Program-made: the position numbers and the translations under genes
The notes under the pieces: generated by a model
Database searches by the model: none
Seen by the model: only the letters and a program-made list of their open reading frames with translations
What the model was told of the DNA's origin: nothing
Assembly: GCA_024644805.1 (NCBI GenBank)
Contig: JAHEHC010000002.1
Location: 1,840 to 49,504, forward strand
Length of the DNA: 47,665 bases
Origin: Flavobacterium sp.
GTDB lineage: Bacteria; Bacteroidota; Bacteroidia; Flavobacteriales; Flavobacteriaceae
Direction of reading: 5' to 3'
Shown here: in pieces, positions 1 to 8,198 of the stretch
Position numbering within the stretch: the first letter of the stretch is position 1
How the letters are laid out: each line of letters starts with the position of its first letter

Positions 1-1895
1 ACACATACACCGGCCATATAACCTCCTAAAGGCTCTGCTCCGAAGATCAATCCAATGAGTACCGGGGTGGTAATGGTCAACAATCCGGGTAAGATCATTT
101 CCTTTAATGCTGCTTTGGTTGAAATATCAACACATTTTGCATATTCAGGTGTTCCAGTTCCTTCCATGATCCCGGGGATCTCTTTGAACTGACGTCTTAC
201 TTCATGTACCATTTCCATGGCTGCCTTTCCAACCGACTTCATCGCCAAAGCTGAAAATACGACTGGTATCATTCCTCCTACAAACAACATGGCCAATACA
301 TCGGCTTTGAAAATGTTTATCCCATCGATACCCGTAAAGGTCACATATGCAGCGAACAAGGCCAAGGCAGTCAATGCAGCTGATGCTATAGCAAAACCTT
401 TACCGACCGCTGCAGTCGTGTTCCCAACTGAATCCAAAATATCGGTACGCTCACGAACATGAGGTTCCAATTCACTCATTTCTGCAACACCTCCTGCATT
501 ATCGGCAATTGGCCCGAAAGCATCGATAGCCAATTGCATTCCTGTTGTTGCCATCATAGCTGAAGCCGCTAAGGCCACACCATAGAATCCTGCCAATTCA
601 TACGACCCGTAGATCGCAGATGCAAATAACAATACAGATGCAAAAGTAGATTTCATCCCCACTGCCAATCCTGCTATGATATTGGTTGCAGCTCCGGTTG
701 AACTGTTCCTTACAATATCCATAACCGGTTTTTTTCCCAAACTGGTGAAATGCGCAGTTACTATCGAGATCAAAGCTCCAACTGCTAATCCGATACAGGC
801 TGCATAGAACACATTCATAGCAGCTACCTCTTTAAATCCTTCACCGAAGAACTTCAGTTGCATGGTCTCAGGCAGCATCCAATTGATCAAAAAGTAACTG
901 GCGATCAAGGTCAATATAATAGCGGTCCAGTTCCCAAGATCCAACGATTTTTGAACCTGAGCCTCACGGGCTTCATTATTCTTTATCCGAACTAAGAATG
1001 TTCCAATTATAGAAGCCAACACACCAACACCGGCGATCACCAATGGTAGTAGAATTGGTCCAATTCCATTAAATCTTTCCGAAATTTGTCCAACAATAGA
1101 CATATCATTGATCACATAATTACCAAGTACCATAGCAGCTAATACAGTTGCAACATAGGAACCAAAAAGGTCGGCACCCATACCGGCAACATCACCCACA
1201 TTATCTCCAACATTATCGGCTATAGTAGCTGGATTACGAGGGTCATCTTCTGGAATTCCTGCTTCCACCTTTCCAACAAGGTCAGCTCCCACATCGGCAG
1301 CTTTCGTATAAATTCCTCCACCCACACGTGCAAATAGTGCAATAGATTCCGCTCCCAATGAGAACCCAGCCAATGTTTCAAGAACAATGACCATATTATA
1401 ATAATCATAACCATCATCTCCAATAAACTTCCCTAGAAAGAACCATAATAACAAACTCAATCCCAATACGGCCAATCCAGCTACACCCAATCCCATTACA
1501 GTACCACCACTAAATGACACCTTAAGTGCTTGCGGCAGACTGGTCTTTGCTGCTTCCGCCGTTCTGGCATTGGCATCGGTTGCTATACGCATACCTATAT
1601 TTCCAGCTGATGCTGAGAATATAGCACCAATTATAAAAGCAGGGACGATCATCCAATGTGTATCTACCATTGTTGATATTCCGTACAATAAAATAGATGC
1701 TATTACAACAAATACGAGTAGTAGTCTGTATTCAGCATTAAGAAAGGCAAGTGCTCCTTGTTTAATACTTTTTGATATGAATTGCATACGTTCACTTCCG
1801 GCAGATTGTTTTCTAACCCAGCTCATTTTGATGAGCATAAAGATCAAACCTAAGACTGATAATGCGATGGGTATATAAATAATGTTCTGTTCCAT
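1..1895 (-). CDS. hppA: K+-dependent membrane-bound ion-pumping pyrophosphatase (3' end outside window)
   Basis: This integral membrane enzyme hydrolyses pyrophosphate and uses the energy to pump H+ and/or Na+ out of the cytoplasm. About 631 codons are visible; the C-terminus lies off the left edge. Many hydrophobic segments are present. The substrate/Mg motif lies at about residues 200-235 (DVGADLVGKVEAG, then IPEDDPRNP, then DNVGDNVGD). GNTTAAVGKG near residue 491 has Ala where K+-independent enzymes have Lys, so K+ dependence is inferred. The sixth-helix stretch (GADLFGSYVATVLAA) lacks the glutamate usually used to tell Na+ from H+ pumps, so the ion is left open. The start is the ATG at 1895, with a promoter-like TACTTTTG 41 bases upstream. 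Confidence 0.96.
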   Translation of the reverse strand, partial: MEQNIIYIPIALSVLGLIFMLIKMSWVRKQSAGSERMQFISKSIKQGALAFLNAEYRLLLVFVVIASILLYGISTMVDTHWMIVPAFIIGAIFSASAGNIGMRIATDANARTAEAAKTSLPQALKVSFSGGTVMGLGVAGLAVLGLSLLLWFFLGKFIGDDGYDYYNMVIVLETLAGFSLGAESIALFARVGGGIYTKAADVGADLVGKVEAGIPEDDPRNPATIADNVGDNVGDVAGMGADLFGSYVATVLAAMVLGNYVINDMSIVGQISERFNGIGPILLPLVIAGVGVLASIIGTFLVRIKNNEAREAQVQKSLDLGNWTAIILTLIASYFLINWMLPETMQLKFFGEGFKEVAAMNVFYAACIGLAVGALISIVTAHFTSLGKKPVMDIVRNSSTGAATNIIAGLAVGMKSTFASVLLFASAIYGSYELAGFYGVALAASAMMATTGMQLAIDAFGPIADNAGGVAEMSELEPHVRERTDILDSVGNTTAAVGKGFAIASAALTALALFAAYVTFTGIDGINIFKADVLAMLFVGGMIPVVFSALAMKSVGKAAMEMVHEVRRQFKEIPGIMEGTGTPEYAKCVDISTKAALKEMILPGLLTITTPVLIGLIFGAEPLGGYMAGVC

Positions 1896-1935
1896 AGAAA
1901 TATAGTTAATTAATATCGTTTTAATTTTGAGTGTG

Positions 1936-1943
1936 CAAAAGTA
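1936..1943 (-). promoter_or_regulatory. -7 element TACTTTTG for hppA
   Basis: An exact match to the Bacteroidota -7 consensus TAnnTTTG on the minus strand, 41 bases before the hppA ATG. No clear -33 TTTG was found at the expected spacing, so this rests on the -7 element alone. Confidence 0.5.
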
Positions 1944-1984
1944 ATAAAATAGCTTGGGATACGAAACAGTAATTTAACAGGAAA

Positions 1985-4462
1985 TTAAAATGCGAATCCA
2001 AATGATCCTTTTATGCCAAATTTCCTGGCATTCGGATTGTCCAGGTAGTTTCCTCTGAAATTGAGATCGATCCTGAAGATCTTAAAAATATTCCCGACAC
2101 CGACACTCCATTCCCAATAGATATCTTCTGGGGCCTGATAGACAATATTGGAGGCATTCAAAGCAATATTCTCTTCTGAGATCTCACCATAGACCGCCCT
2201 GAATCCAATAACTTCTCTAAGGTTTAATTTTCTCAAGACCGGAATCCTACCAAACAACCTTCCTCCAAAATTATGCTGCATATGAAATGAGGCATAGGTG
2301 TCACTAACAAATTCATAATAATCCAATTGGTTGAACGTATTGTATATACTGAAAAGAGTCTGATTTCCGGGTATCGGACTTAATAGCCCCAATGGGACCT
2401 CTCCATAGATCTTTCCGGCTTCTATTGTTGTATACATACGTCCAAATCCACCTATATTCCATGGTTGGGTATATAATGCCTGCAATTTTTGATAGTTGAA
2501 ATCTCCATTGAATAGTCCGGTGAACCCATTCGAATAACTCAAGAACATGGTGGGGAAGCTACCTTCATTGATGATGTTTCGTTCTACCCCATAACCCGAA
2601 GTCTTCCTATTAGGGGTATAGTGCAATCCGAACTCGACCTGTGGCTGTCCAATTTCAGATTGGATATCACCATTTGAATCGTAATAATCCAAACTAAATG
2701 TATTGGTTGCAGACCGCAGTCTTCGATAGGAACCGGTTGCTCTGACTATAAAGTTCTTAAAAGGTTCAAATTCAAGTCCAATGGTGGAAAGATTGATTCG
2801 TGTTAATCGGTCGTTTGTTCCAATTGAGATCAATGAAGAAGAAGCCAGGTTCCTTCCCAACACATCATTAGAACTGGTCAAACTCGCCCCGATCTGTTCG
2901 ACATCCCTTCGATTTCCACCGAAGATGATGAATCTGGATTTTCTATCCAACAACCATTTCCCCGACAGCCCGTATTTGAATCGCTCATCCTTGAAGCCAT
3001 AGGCACCAAAACCCTCGAGTCTCCAAGTATCATTCTGACCGAAATAGGTCCTTCCTCCAGCCCGAATGCGAATTCCTTCCGCATCATTGAAACCAAAGGT
3101 TGAGAACACCGGTCCGAAATCGAAATTATTCATTTCATAGTAACCACTGGCCAATGTAGCCCCAACATTATATAAGGCCTTGAACCTTGGAACGGTCTTC
3201 AGGGTGTCGAGCATCTTATAGATCCCTTTTTCATCCTTACTGAGCTTTTCCATTCTTCGTTCAATCCAAAAATCGTCCGGACGGTTGTAGATCTCAAATT
3301 GATATGGATCCACATTTTCCTTATAGAATTTTTTATCCTTTGGTTTATCAAACTGATAGTTGTCGTACAAGGTGGTTCTTTTCCCGTAGATCCCCTTGGC
3401 TCCTTCTTTCTTCCTTAAACTGAAGTCACTGAGAAAATAATCCCTGGTGATCAAAAAAATAGAATCGTTCAATACGTCGAATTCCTGTTCGATATAGACT
3501 TCTCGCACCCAATTCAAATTGGCACTTTTTGAAGCTTGCATATTGATCTCTTTGATCGCCCAGGTGGTATCGTTCACCCAAAAATCGCCTTTGAAGGTGA
3601 GCTCATTCTTTCTTCTTGGGTAGTATATTATATTGTAACACCACTTATCGCCAATAAAAGCACTATCCAATAAAACATAGTTATAGACATCGACCCCCGT
3701 TTTTGAAAGGGGACTGGTAAAGGCCTTGTCAAAAAATTTCAGATAATTATCATAGACGTTGTATTCGCTATAGAGATCCTTAACAAAAGCGATCAGAGAT
3801 TGATTGTTCTCAAAACCCGAATTTTTATTACCGATGAGCTCTTCCTTTTCCTCATTCAGCAAATTATCTCCATACACTTCCGAAATTGCCTCATTGATAA
3901 AAATGGGCAAATAGGTGTTTCCGGTTATCTTGGAAGTATCCACCTGGTCGAAAACGAATTCCATCCCTCTGAATATCTTATTCTTGATGAGTGCACTATC
4001 GATCGTATTGATATCAAATTCGAGTTTTTCGTACTTATCGTACTGATATTGATTGAATTTTTTGACCCCATTCTCCCTTCTATTCTCCCAGATCTTCTCG
4101 AGAATATCTATCGCCGGATTGTTCTTCTTGGATTGTTTTCCGCTGATAAGCACAACCTCATCCAAAGCCGAAGCTTCTTCTTCCAGTATGATATCCAAAT
4201 TGTAGTTGCTGTGCTGGGTCAATTCGATGGTCTTTTCAGCAAAGCCGATAAAGGAGAAGATCACATATTGGTAGGTCTCATCACTTTCCATATAGAATCT
4301 TCCTTCCTCGTTGGTGATCGTCCCTTCATAGGAATCCTTAAAGATCACATTGGCATAAGCTATGGGTTCCCCGTCCACATCCTTGACCACACCACTGATC
4401 TTTGTTTGTGAAAAAACAAAGGTGGAAAACAAGATACATGATATTAGGGGTAAAAATTTCAT
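1985..4462 (-). CDS. Outer-membrane protein with carboxypeptidase-regulatory-like domain and DUF5686
   Basis: A Bacteroidota outer-membrane protein of unknown function. It opens with a signal peptide (about residues 1-18, ending SQT). A carboxypeptidase-regulatory-like (CNA-B type) domain follows at about 20-105 (GVVKDVDGEPIAYANV, then GTITNEEGRF), as also found at the N-terminus of TonB-dependent receptors. The rest, to residue 825, matches DUF5686 in character: many aromatic beta-strands, a barrel-like C-terminal half and a terminal aromatic residue (GFAF). No TonB plug is visible, so it is not a classical receptor. An upstream in-frame TTG (4465) immediately precedes the ATG at 4462; the ATG is preferred. 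It is transcribed alone, about 100 bases downstream of pdhB. Function is not established. Confidence 0.85.
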   Translation of the reverse strand: MKFLPLISCILFSTFVFSQTKISGVVKDVDGEPIAYANVIFKDSYEGTITNEEGRFYMESDETYQYVIFSFIGFAEKTIELTQHSNYNLDIILEEEASALDEVVLISGKQSKKNNPAIDILEKIWENRRENGVKKFNQYQYDKYEKLEFDINTIDSALIKNKIFRGMEFVFDQVDTSKITGNTYLPIFINEAISEVYGDNLLNEEKEELIGNKNSGFENNQSLIAFVKDLYSEYNVYDNYLKFFDKAFTSPLSKTGVDVYNYVLLDSAFIGDKWCYNIIYYPRRKNELTFKGDFWVNDTTWAIKEINMQASKSANLNWVREVYIEQEFDVLNDSIFLITRDYFLSDFSLRKKEGAKGIYGKRTTLYDNYQFDKPKDKKFYKENVDPYQFEIYNRPDDFWIERRMEKLSKDEKGIYKMLDTLKTVPRFKALYNVGATLASGYYEMNNFDFGPVFSTFGFNDAEGIRIRAGGRTYFGQNDTWRLEGFGAYGFKDERFKYGLSGKWLLDRKSRFIIFGGNRRDVEQIGASLTSSNDVLGRNLASSSLISIGTNDRLTRINLSTIGLEFEPFKNFIVRATGSYRRLRSATNTFSLDYYDSNGDIQSEIGQPQVEFGLHYTPNRKTSGYGVERNIINEGSFPTMFLSYSNGFTGLFNGDFNYQKLQALYTQPWNIGGFGRMYTTIEAGKIYGEVPLGLLSPIPGNQTLFSIYNTFNQLDYYEFVSDTYASFHMQHNFGGRLFGRIPVLRKLNLREVIGFRAVYGEISEENIALNASNIVYQAPEDIYWEWSVGVGNIFKIFRIDLNFRGNYLDNPNARKFGIKGSFGFAF

Positions 4463-4563
4463 CAATTATAGGTGTCTCCTGGAGCGAAAAAGGGGTTATC
4501 AGTAAAATATTCTTTTCTGATTCAGCATAGGTTAGTGTATTTTTTTTATGATCATTCAGAAGA

Positions 4564-5541
4564 TCATTTATATAACACCTTTTTTACTGCTTTTATTACA
4601 TCATTACTGTTGGGCAGCCATTCTGCAAGAAGCACAGGTGAAAATGGTGCCGGGGTATCAGCTGTATTTATTTTGATAATCGGGGCATCCAGATAATCGA
4701 AAGCATGCTGTTGCAAATGATAGGTGATCTCAGTGGCAACATTTCCAAAAGGCCATGCTTCCTCAAGAATTACCAATCTGTTGGTCTTTTTGACCGATTC
4801 CACGATCGTATTGTAATCCAACGGTCTTACAGTTCTGAGATCGATGATCTCACATTCGATATTTTCTTCTGCTAATAGATCAGCGGCTTTATAGGCCTCC
4901 TTGATGATCTTTCCAAATGATACTATGGTAACATCGTTGCCTGTTCTCTTGATCTCGGCAAGTCCCAATGGTATCAGATATTCTCCTTCCGGAACCTCGC
5001 CTTTATCACCATACATCTGCTCGCTTTCCATGAAGATCACCGGATCATCATCACGGATGGCACTTTTCAGTAATCCTTTTGCATCTTTTGGATTGCTGGG
5101 TACCACTACTTTAAGACCTGGACAATTGGCATACCAACTTTCAAAAGCTTGTGAGTGAGTAGCTGCCAACTGACCAGCTGAAGCTGTAGGCCCTCGAAAT
5201 ACAATTGGGATATTGAATTGGCCCCCGCTCATCTGTCGCATCTTTGCAGCATTATTGATGATCTGGTCTATACCTACCAGCGAAAAATTGAAGGTCATGA
5301 ATTCTATGATCGGGCGATTTCCATTCATCGCCGAACCAACACCGATACCGGAAAAGCCCAATTCGGATATGGGAGTGTCCAAGACCCTATCCGGGCCAAA
5401 TTCGTCCAACATCCCTTTAGAGGCCTTATAGGCACCATTGTATTCGGCTACTTCTTCACCCATCAGGTAAACACTGCCATCACGGCGCATTTCCTCGCTC
5501 ATCGCTTCACAAACTGCTTCTCTAAATTGAATAATCTTCAT
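4564..5541 (-). CDS. pdhB: Pyruvate dehydrogenase E1 component, beta subunit
   Basis: This is the beta chain of the thiamine-diphosphate-dependent E1 of the pyruvate dehydrogenase complex, which converts pyruvate towards acetyl-CoA in the cytoplasm. The protein is 325 residues, the normal length. The transketolase-like pyrimidine-binding domain occupies about 1-180 (FREAVCEAMSEEM, GEEVAEYNGAYK, DTPISELGF, IEFMTFNF, SQAFESWYA). The transketolase C-terminal domain is at about 195-320 (DLRTVRPLDYNTI, EEAWPFGNVATEI). The alpha subunit and E2 are not adjacent. The gene is divergent from etfBA across about 200 bases holding a 28-base palindrome and a TATTTTTG promoter element. A branched-chain keto-acid E1 beta is the main alternative; overall similarity favours PDH. 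Confidence 0.93.
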   Translation of the reverse strand: MKIIQFREAVCEAMSEEMRRDGSVYLMGEEVAEYNGAYKASKGMLDEFGPDRVLDTPISELGFSGIGVGSAMNGNRPIIEFMTFNFSLVGIDQIINNAAKMRQMSGGQFNIPIVFRGPTASAGQLAATHSQAFESWYANCPGLKVVVPSNPKDAKGLLKSAIRDDDPVIFMESEQMYGDKGEVPEGEYLIPLGLAEIKRTGNDVTIVSFGKIIKEAYKAADLLAEENIECEIIDLRTVRPLDYNTIVESVKKTNRLVILEEAWPFGNVATEITYHLQQHAFDYLDAPIIKINTADTPAPFSPVLLAEWLPNSNDVIKAVKKVLYK

Positions 5542-5604
5542 ATCTTCCTTTTAATTCTTTTTCTCAAAATTACTATCAGAATTCGAACTTCTTAAAAGCA
5601 ATGG

Positions 5605-5612
5605 CAAAAATA
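5605..5612 (-). promoter_or_regulatory. -7 element TATTTTTG for pdhB
   Basis: Reads TATTTTTG on the minus strand, an exact TAnnTTTG match 64 bases upstream of the pdhB ATG. No convincing -33 TTTG is visible. Confidence 0.45.
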
Positions 5613-5655
5613 CTATTATTTATATGTGAGTGACTATTTTTTGAGAAGAATTAAC

Positions 5656-5683
5656 AATAATAGTATGCATGCATATTATTATT
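5656..5683. promoter_or_regulatory. 28-base near-perfect palindrome between divergent pdhB and etfB
   Basis: The core TATGCATGCATA (5664-5675) is a perfect dyad. It is flanked by AATAATAG on the left and TTATTATT on the right, giving 13 of 14 arm positions complementary. It lies upstream of both divergent genes, upstream of the pdhB -7 element and about 60 bases before the etfB ATG. This is the expected place for a shared operator. The binding protein is unknown. Confidence 0.5.
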
Positions 5684-5743
5684 TTTGAAATATATCCGTA
5701 CCTTCGTAGCCCGATTTCAATCATTTAAATAGTACTTCAACTT

Positions 5744-6484
5744 ATGAAAATATTAGTGTGTATCAGTCATGTTCCCGACACCACTTCCAAAATCAATTTC
5801 AGCGATAATGACACTCGATTCGATACCAACGGTGTTCAGTTTGTGATCAACCCCAACGATGAGTTTGGCCTTACCAGGGCCATGTGGTTCAAAGAAAAGC
5901 AAGCTGCTGTTGTTCATGTTGTGAACGTAGGTGGACCGGAAACAGAACCTACTCTAAGAAAGGCCTTAGCTATTGGTGCAGATGAGGCCATTAGGGTAAA
6001 TGCCCTGGCAACAGATGGATTTTTTGTTGCTAAACAATTGGCCGCTATCGTTTCTGAAGGACAGTATGATCTGGTGATCGCCGGCAGGGAATCGCTGGAC
6101 TATAATGGTGGGATGGTTCCCGGGATGTTGGCAAAGCTGACCGGTGCTAACTTCATCAACAATTGCATACAGATCGAAGTGGATGGTGATCAGGTAAACG
6201 CAGCTAGGGAGATCGATGGCGGGAAGGAGAATTTAAGTTCTTCTCTACCCATGGTCATTGGCGGTCAAAAAGGAATCGTTCAGGAAAGCGATCTGCGTAT
6301 CCCGAACATGAGGGGTATCATGCAGGCTAGAACAAAACCACTTCATGTCAAAGACCCTGTTGAAGGGAGTGGACAAACAAAATCTGTTCGTTTTGAAAAA
6401 CCCGCTCCAAAAGGAGACGTGAAATTGGTAACTGATGTGGGAGATCTGATCGATCTATTGCATAATGAAGCCAAGGTAATTTAA
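5744..6484 (+). CDS. etfB: Electron transfer flavoprotein, beta subunit
   Basis: This is the small subunit of the cytoplasmic ETF heterodimer, which collects electrons from acyl-CoA and other dehydrogenases and passes them to ETF:quinone oxidoreductase. The 246-residue protein shows the family start (MKILVCISHVPDTTSKI), the nucleotide-binding core (NPNDEFGLTRA, ALAIGADEAIRV, LVIAGRESLDYNGGMVPGMLA) and the conserved loop LPMVIGGQKGI followed by LRIPNMRGIMQARTKP. It lies 26 bases upstream of etfA, so the two are almost certainly co-transcribed. The upstream 200 bases are shared with divergent pdhB. A weak -7-like TACCTTCG occurs at 5699-5706, one base off consensus. Confidence 0.95.
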   Translation: MKILVCISHVPDTTSKINFSDNDTRFDTNGVQFVINPNDEFGLTRAMWFKEKQAAVVHVVNVGGPETEPTLRKALAIGADEAIRVNALATDGFFVAKQLAAIVSEGQYDLVIAGRESLDYNGGMVPGMLAKLTGANFINNCIQIEVDGDQVNAAREIDGGKENLSSSLPMVIGGQKGIVQESDLRIPNMRGIMQARTKPLHVKDPVEGSGQTKSVRFEKPAPKGDVKLVTDVGDLIDLLHNEAKVI

Positions 6485-6510
6485 GTTGAATTCAGTATAA
6501 TAATTATAAT

Positions 6511-7479
6511 ATGTCAGTACTCGTATATACAGAATCAGAAGAAGGAACCTTTAAAAAAATTGCTTTTGAGGCGGTGTCCTACGCAAAAGGTATAGCAGAT
6601 CAATTGAATACCACAGTTACAGCAGTTTCAATAAATGGAAATGATATAAGTGAACTTGGAAAATATGGAGCTTCAAAAGTGATCAAGATAGCCCAGTCTG
6701 AACTTGCATCGTTCAATGCCGAAGCTTATGCAGAGGCCATCTCAGAAGCAGCCAAGAATGAGGGCTCGTCTGTAGTGATCCTTTCATCCAGTGCCAATTC
6801 AAAATTTCTGGCCCCATTGTTGGCTATCCATTTAGAAGCTGGATTTGTGCCTAATGTGATCGAATTGCCGCTGAACACGGAGCCTTTTACCGTAAAATCG
6901 AATGTGTTTTCCAATAAGGCTTTTGCTCATTCCGAGATCAACACTGCCACAAAGATCATAGGATTGGCAAAGAACTCCTATGGTTTGGTTGAAAATGAGA
7001 CCTCCATTACGGAAGAAGATTTTTCTCCATCGCTTTCAGATAGTGACTTCAATACAAAGGTGGTCTCAGTAGATAAGGCTACGGATAAGGTTACCATCGC
7101 CGATGCCGATATTGTCGTTTCCGGAGGAAGGGGAATGAAGGGACCTGAAAACTGGGGCATGATCGAAGAATTAGCCGAAACCTTAGGTGCTGCAACAGCC
7201 TGCTCCAAACCGGTAAGTGATATGGGGTGGAGGCCTCATGGTGAACATGTTGGTCAGACCGGTAAGCCCGTATCGTCCAATCTGTATATCGCAATAGGAA
7301 TTTCGGGAGCCATTCAACATCTTGCAGGAGTCAATTCTTCTAAAGTGAAAGTGGTGATCAACAACGATCCTGAAGCTCCATTCTTTAAGGCAGCAGATTA
7401 TGGCATCGTTGGAGATGCATTTGAAATCGTTCCGCAGTTAACAGAAAAATTAAAAGCATTTAAAGCCCAAAACGCATAA
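6511..7479 (+). CDS. etfA: Electron transfer flavoprotein, alpha subunit
   Basis: This is the large, FAD-binding subunit of ETF. At 322 residues it has the normal length. The N-terminal ETF domain spans about 1-190. The C-terminal FAD-binding domain shows the family signature: VSGGRGMKGPENWGMIEELA, then ATACSKPVSDMGWRPHGEHVGQTG, then YIAIGISGAIQHLAGV and INNDPEAPFFKAADYGIVGD. It follows etfB by 26 bases in one operon. No linked acyl-CoA dehydrogenase or ETF-QO is visible in the window, so its electron donor here cannot be read from context. Confidence 0.96.
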   Translation: MSVLVYTESEEGTFKKIAFEAVSYAKGIADQLNTTVTAVSINGNDISELGKYGASKVIKIAQSELASFNAEAYAEAISEAAKNEGSSVVILSSSANSKFLAPLLAIHLEAGFVPNVIELPLNTEPFTVKSNVFSNKAFAHSEINTATKIIGLAKNSYGLVENETSITEEDFSPSLSDSDFNTKVVSVDKATDKVTIADADIVVSGGRGMKGPENWGMIEELAETLGAATACSKPVSDMGWRPHGEHVGQTGKPVSSNLYIAIGISGAIQHLAGVNSSKVKVVINNDPEAPFFKAADYGIVGDAFEIVPQLTEKLKAFKAQNA

Positions 7480-7563
7480 ATTTTTATTATTTTGTGCTAA
7501 GTAAAAAGAGCTGAGGACAAAGGTTGATCATGTAATAAAAAGTCAGCTTTTTACGCAACATCG

Positions 7564-8190
7564 ATGAGTTTAGTACGACTAACCATAAAAGGTATTTCCT
7601 ATAGCCAGACGCAGAATGGTGCTTATGCATTAATTTTGAGCGAGGTAGAAGGTGAACGAAAGTTGCCTATCGTGATTGGAGCTTTTGAAGCACAATCCAT
7701 TGCCATTGCACTTGAAAAGGAGATCAAACCACCCAGACCCTTAACCCATGATCTTTTTAAGAATTTCGCCGATCGATTTGAGATCGTTGTTAAACAAGTA
7801 ATCATTCATAAACTGGTCGATGGGGTGTTTTATTCCAGTATTATTTGCGAACGTGATAAGATCGAAGAGATCGTCGATGCACGCACCAGCGATGCTATAG
7901 CTTTAGCATTGCGATTCAAAGCACCTATCTTTACCTATAAGAATATTCTGGATAAAGCCGGTATCTTCCTGAAGACCGAGACCAAAAAATCGGATAAGAA
8001 GGCTTCCAAAAAAGCAGATGCAGTCATCGAAGAATTGATCCAGGGGGATGACAAAGAATCTCGAAAACCAAGCAGTCAAAATTACAGCAAGTACAGTCGT
8101 AAAGAGCTCGACCAAATGCTCAAAGAAGCTGTTGCCAATGAAGATTACGAAACAGCAGCAGGTATTCGGGATGAACTTTCAAAACGATAA
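7564..8190 (+). CDS. Bifunctional nuclease family protein (DUF151) with C-terminal UvrB/UvrC motif
   Basis: The 208-residue protein is cytoplasmic. Residues about 1-135 form a bifunctional-nuclease (BFN/DUF151) domain: LPIVIGAFEAQSIAIALEKE, RPLTHDLFKNF and ARTSDAIALALRFKAPIFTY. A lysine-rich linker follows (about 137-175). The tail carries a UVR motif (RKELDQMLKEAVANEDYETAA then GIRDELSKR), a helical hairpin used for protein contacts in UvrB, UvrC and ClpC adaptors. Known BFN proteins have weak RNase/DNase activity in plants; the bacterial role is unclear. The gene is 84 bases after etfA, with the transporter gene starting 8 bases downstream, suggesting read-through. Confidence 0.88.
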   Translation: MSLVRLTIKGISYSQTQNGAYALILSEVEGERKLPIVIGAFEAQSIAIALEKEIKPPRPLTHDLFKNFADRFEIVVKQVIIHKLVDGVFYSSIICERDKIEEIVDARTSDAIALALRFKAPIFTYKNILDKAGIFLKTETKKSDKKASKKADAVIEELIQGDDKESRKPSSQNYSKYSRKELDQMLKEAVANEDYETAAGIRDELSKR

Positions 8191-8198
8191 TCTTACCT

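Noticed and set aside
3800-4411. 203-codon plus-strand frame opposite the DUF5686 gene
   Set aside because: Lies wholly within a convincing coding region on the other strand; no family resemblance and skewed composition.
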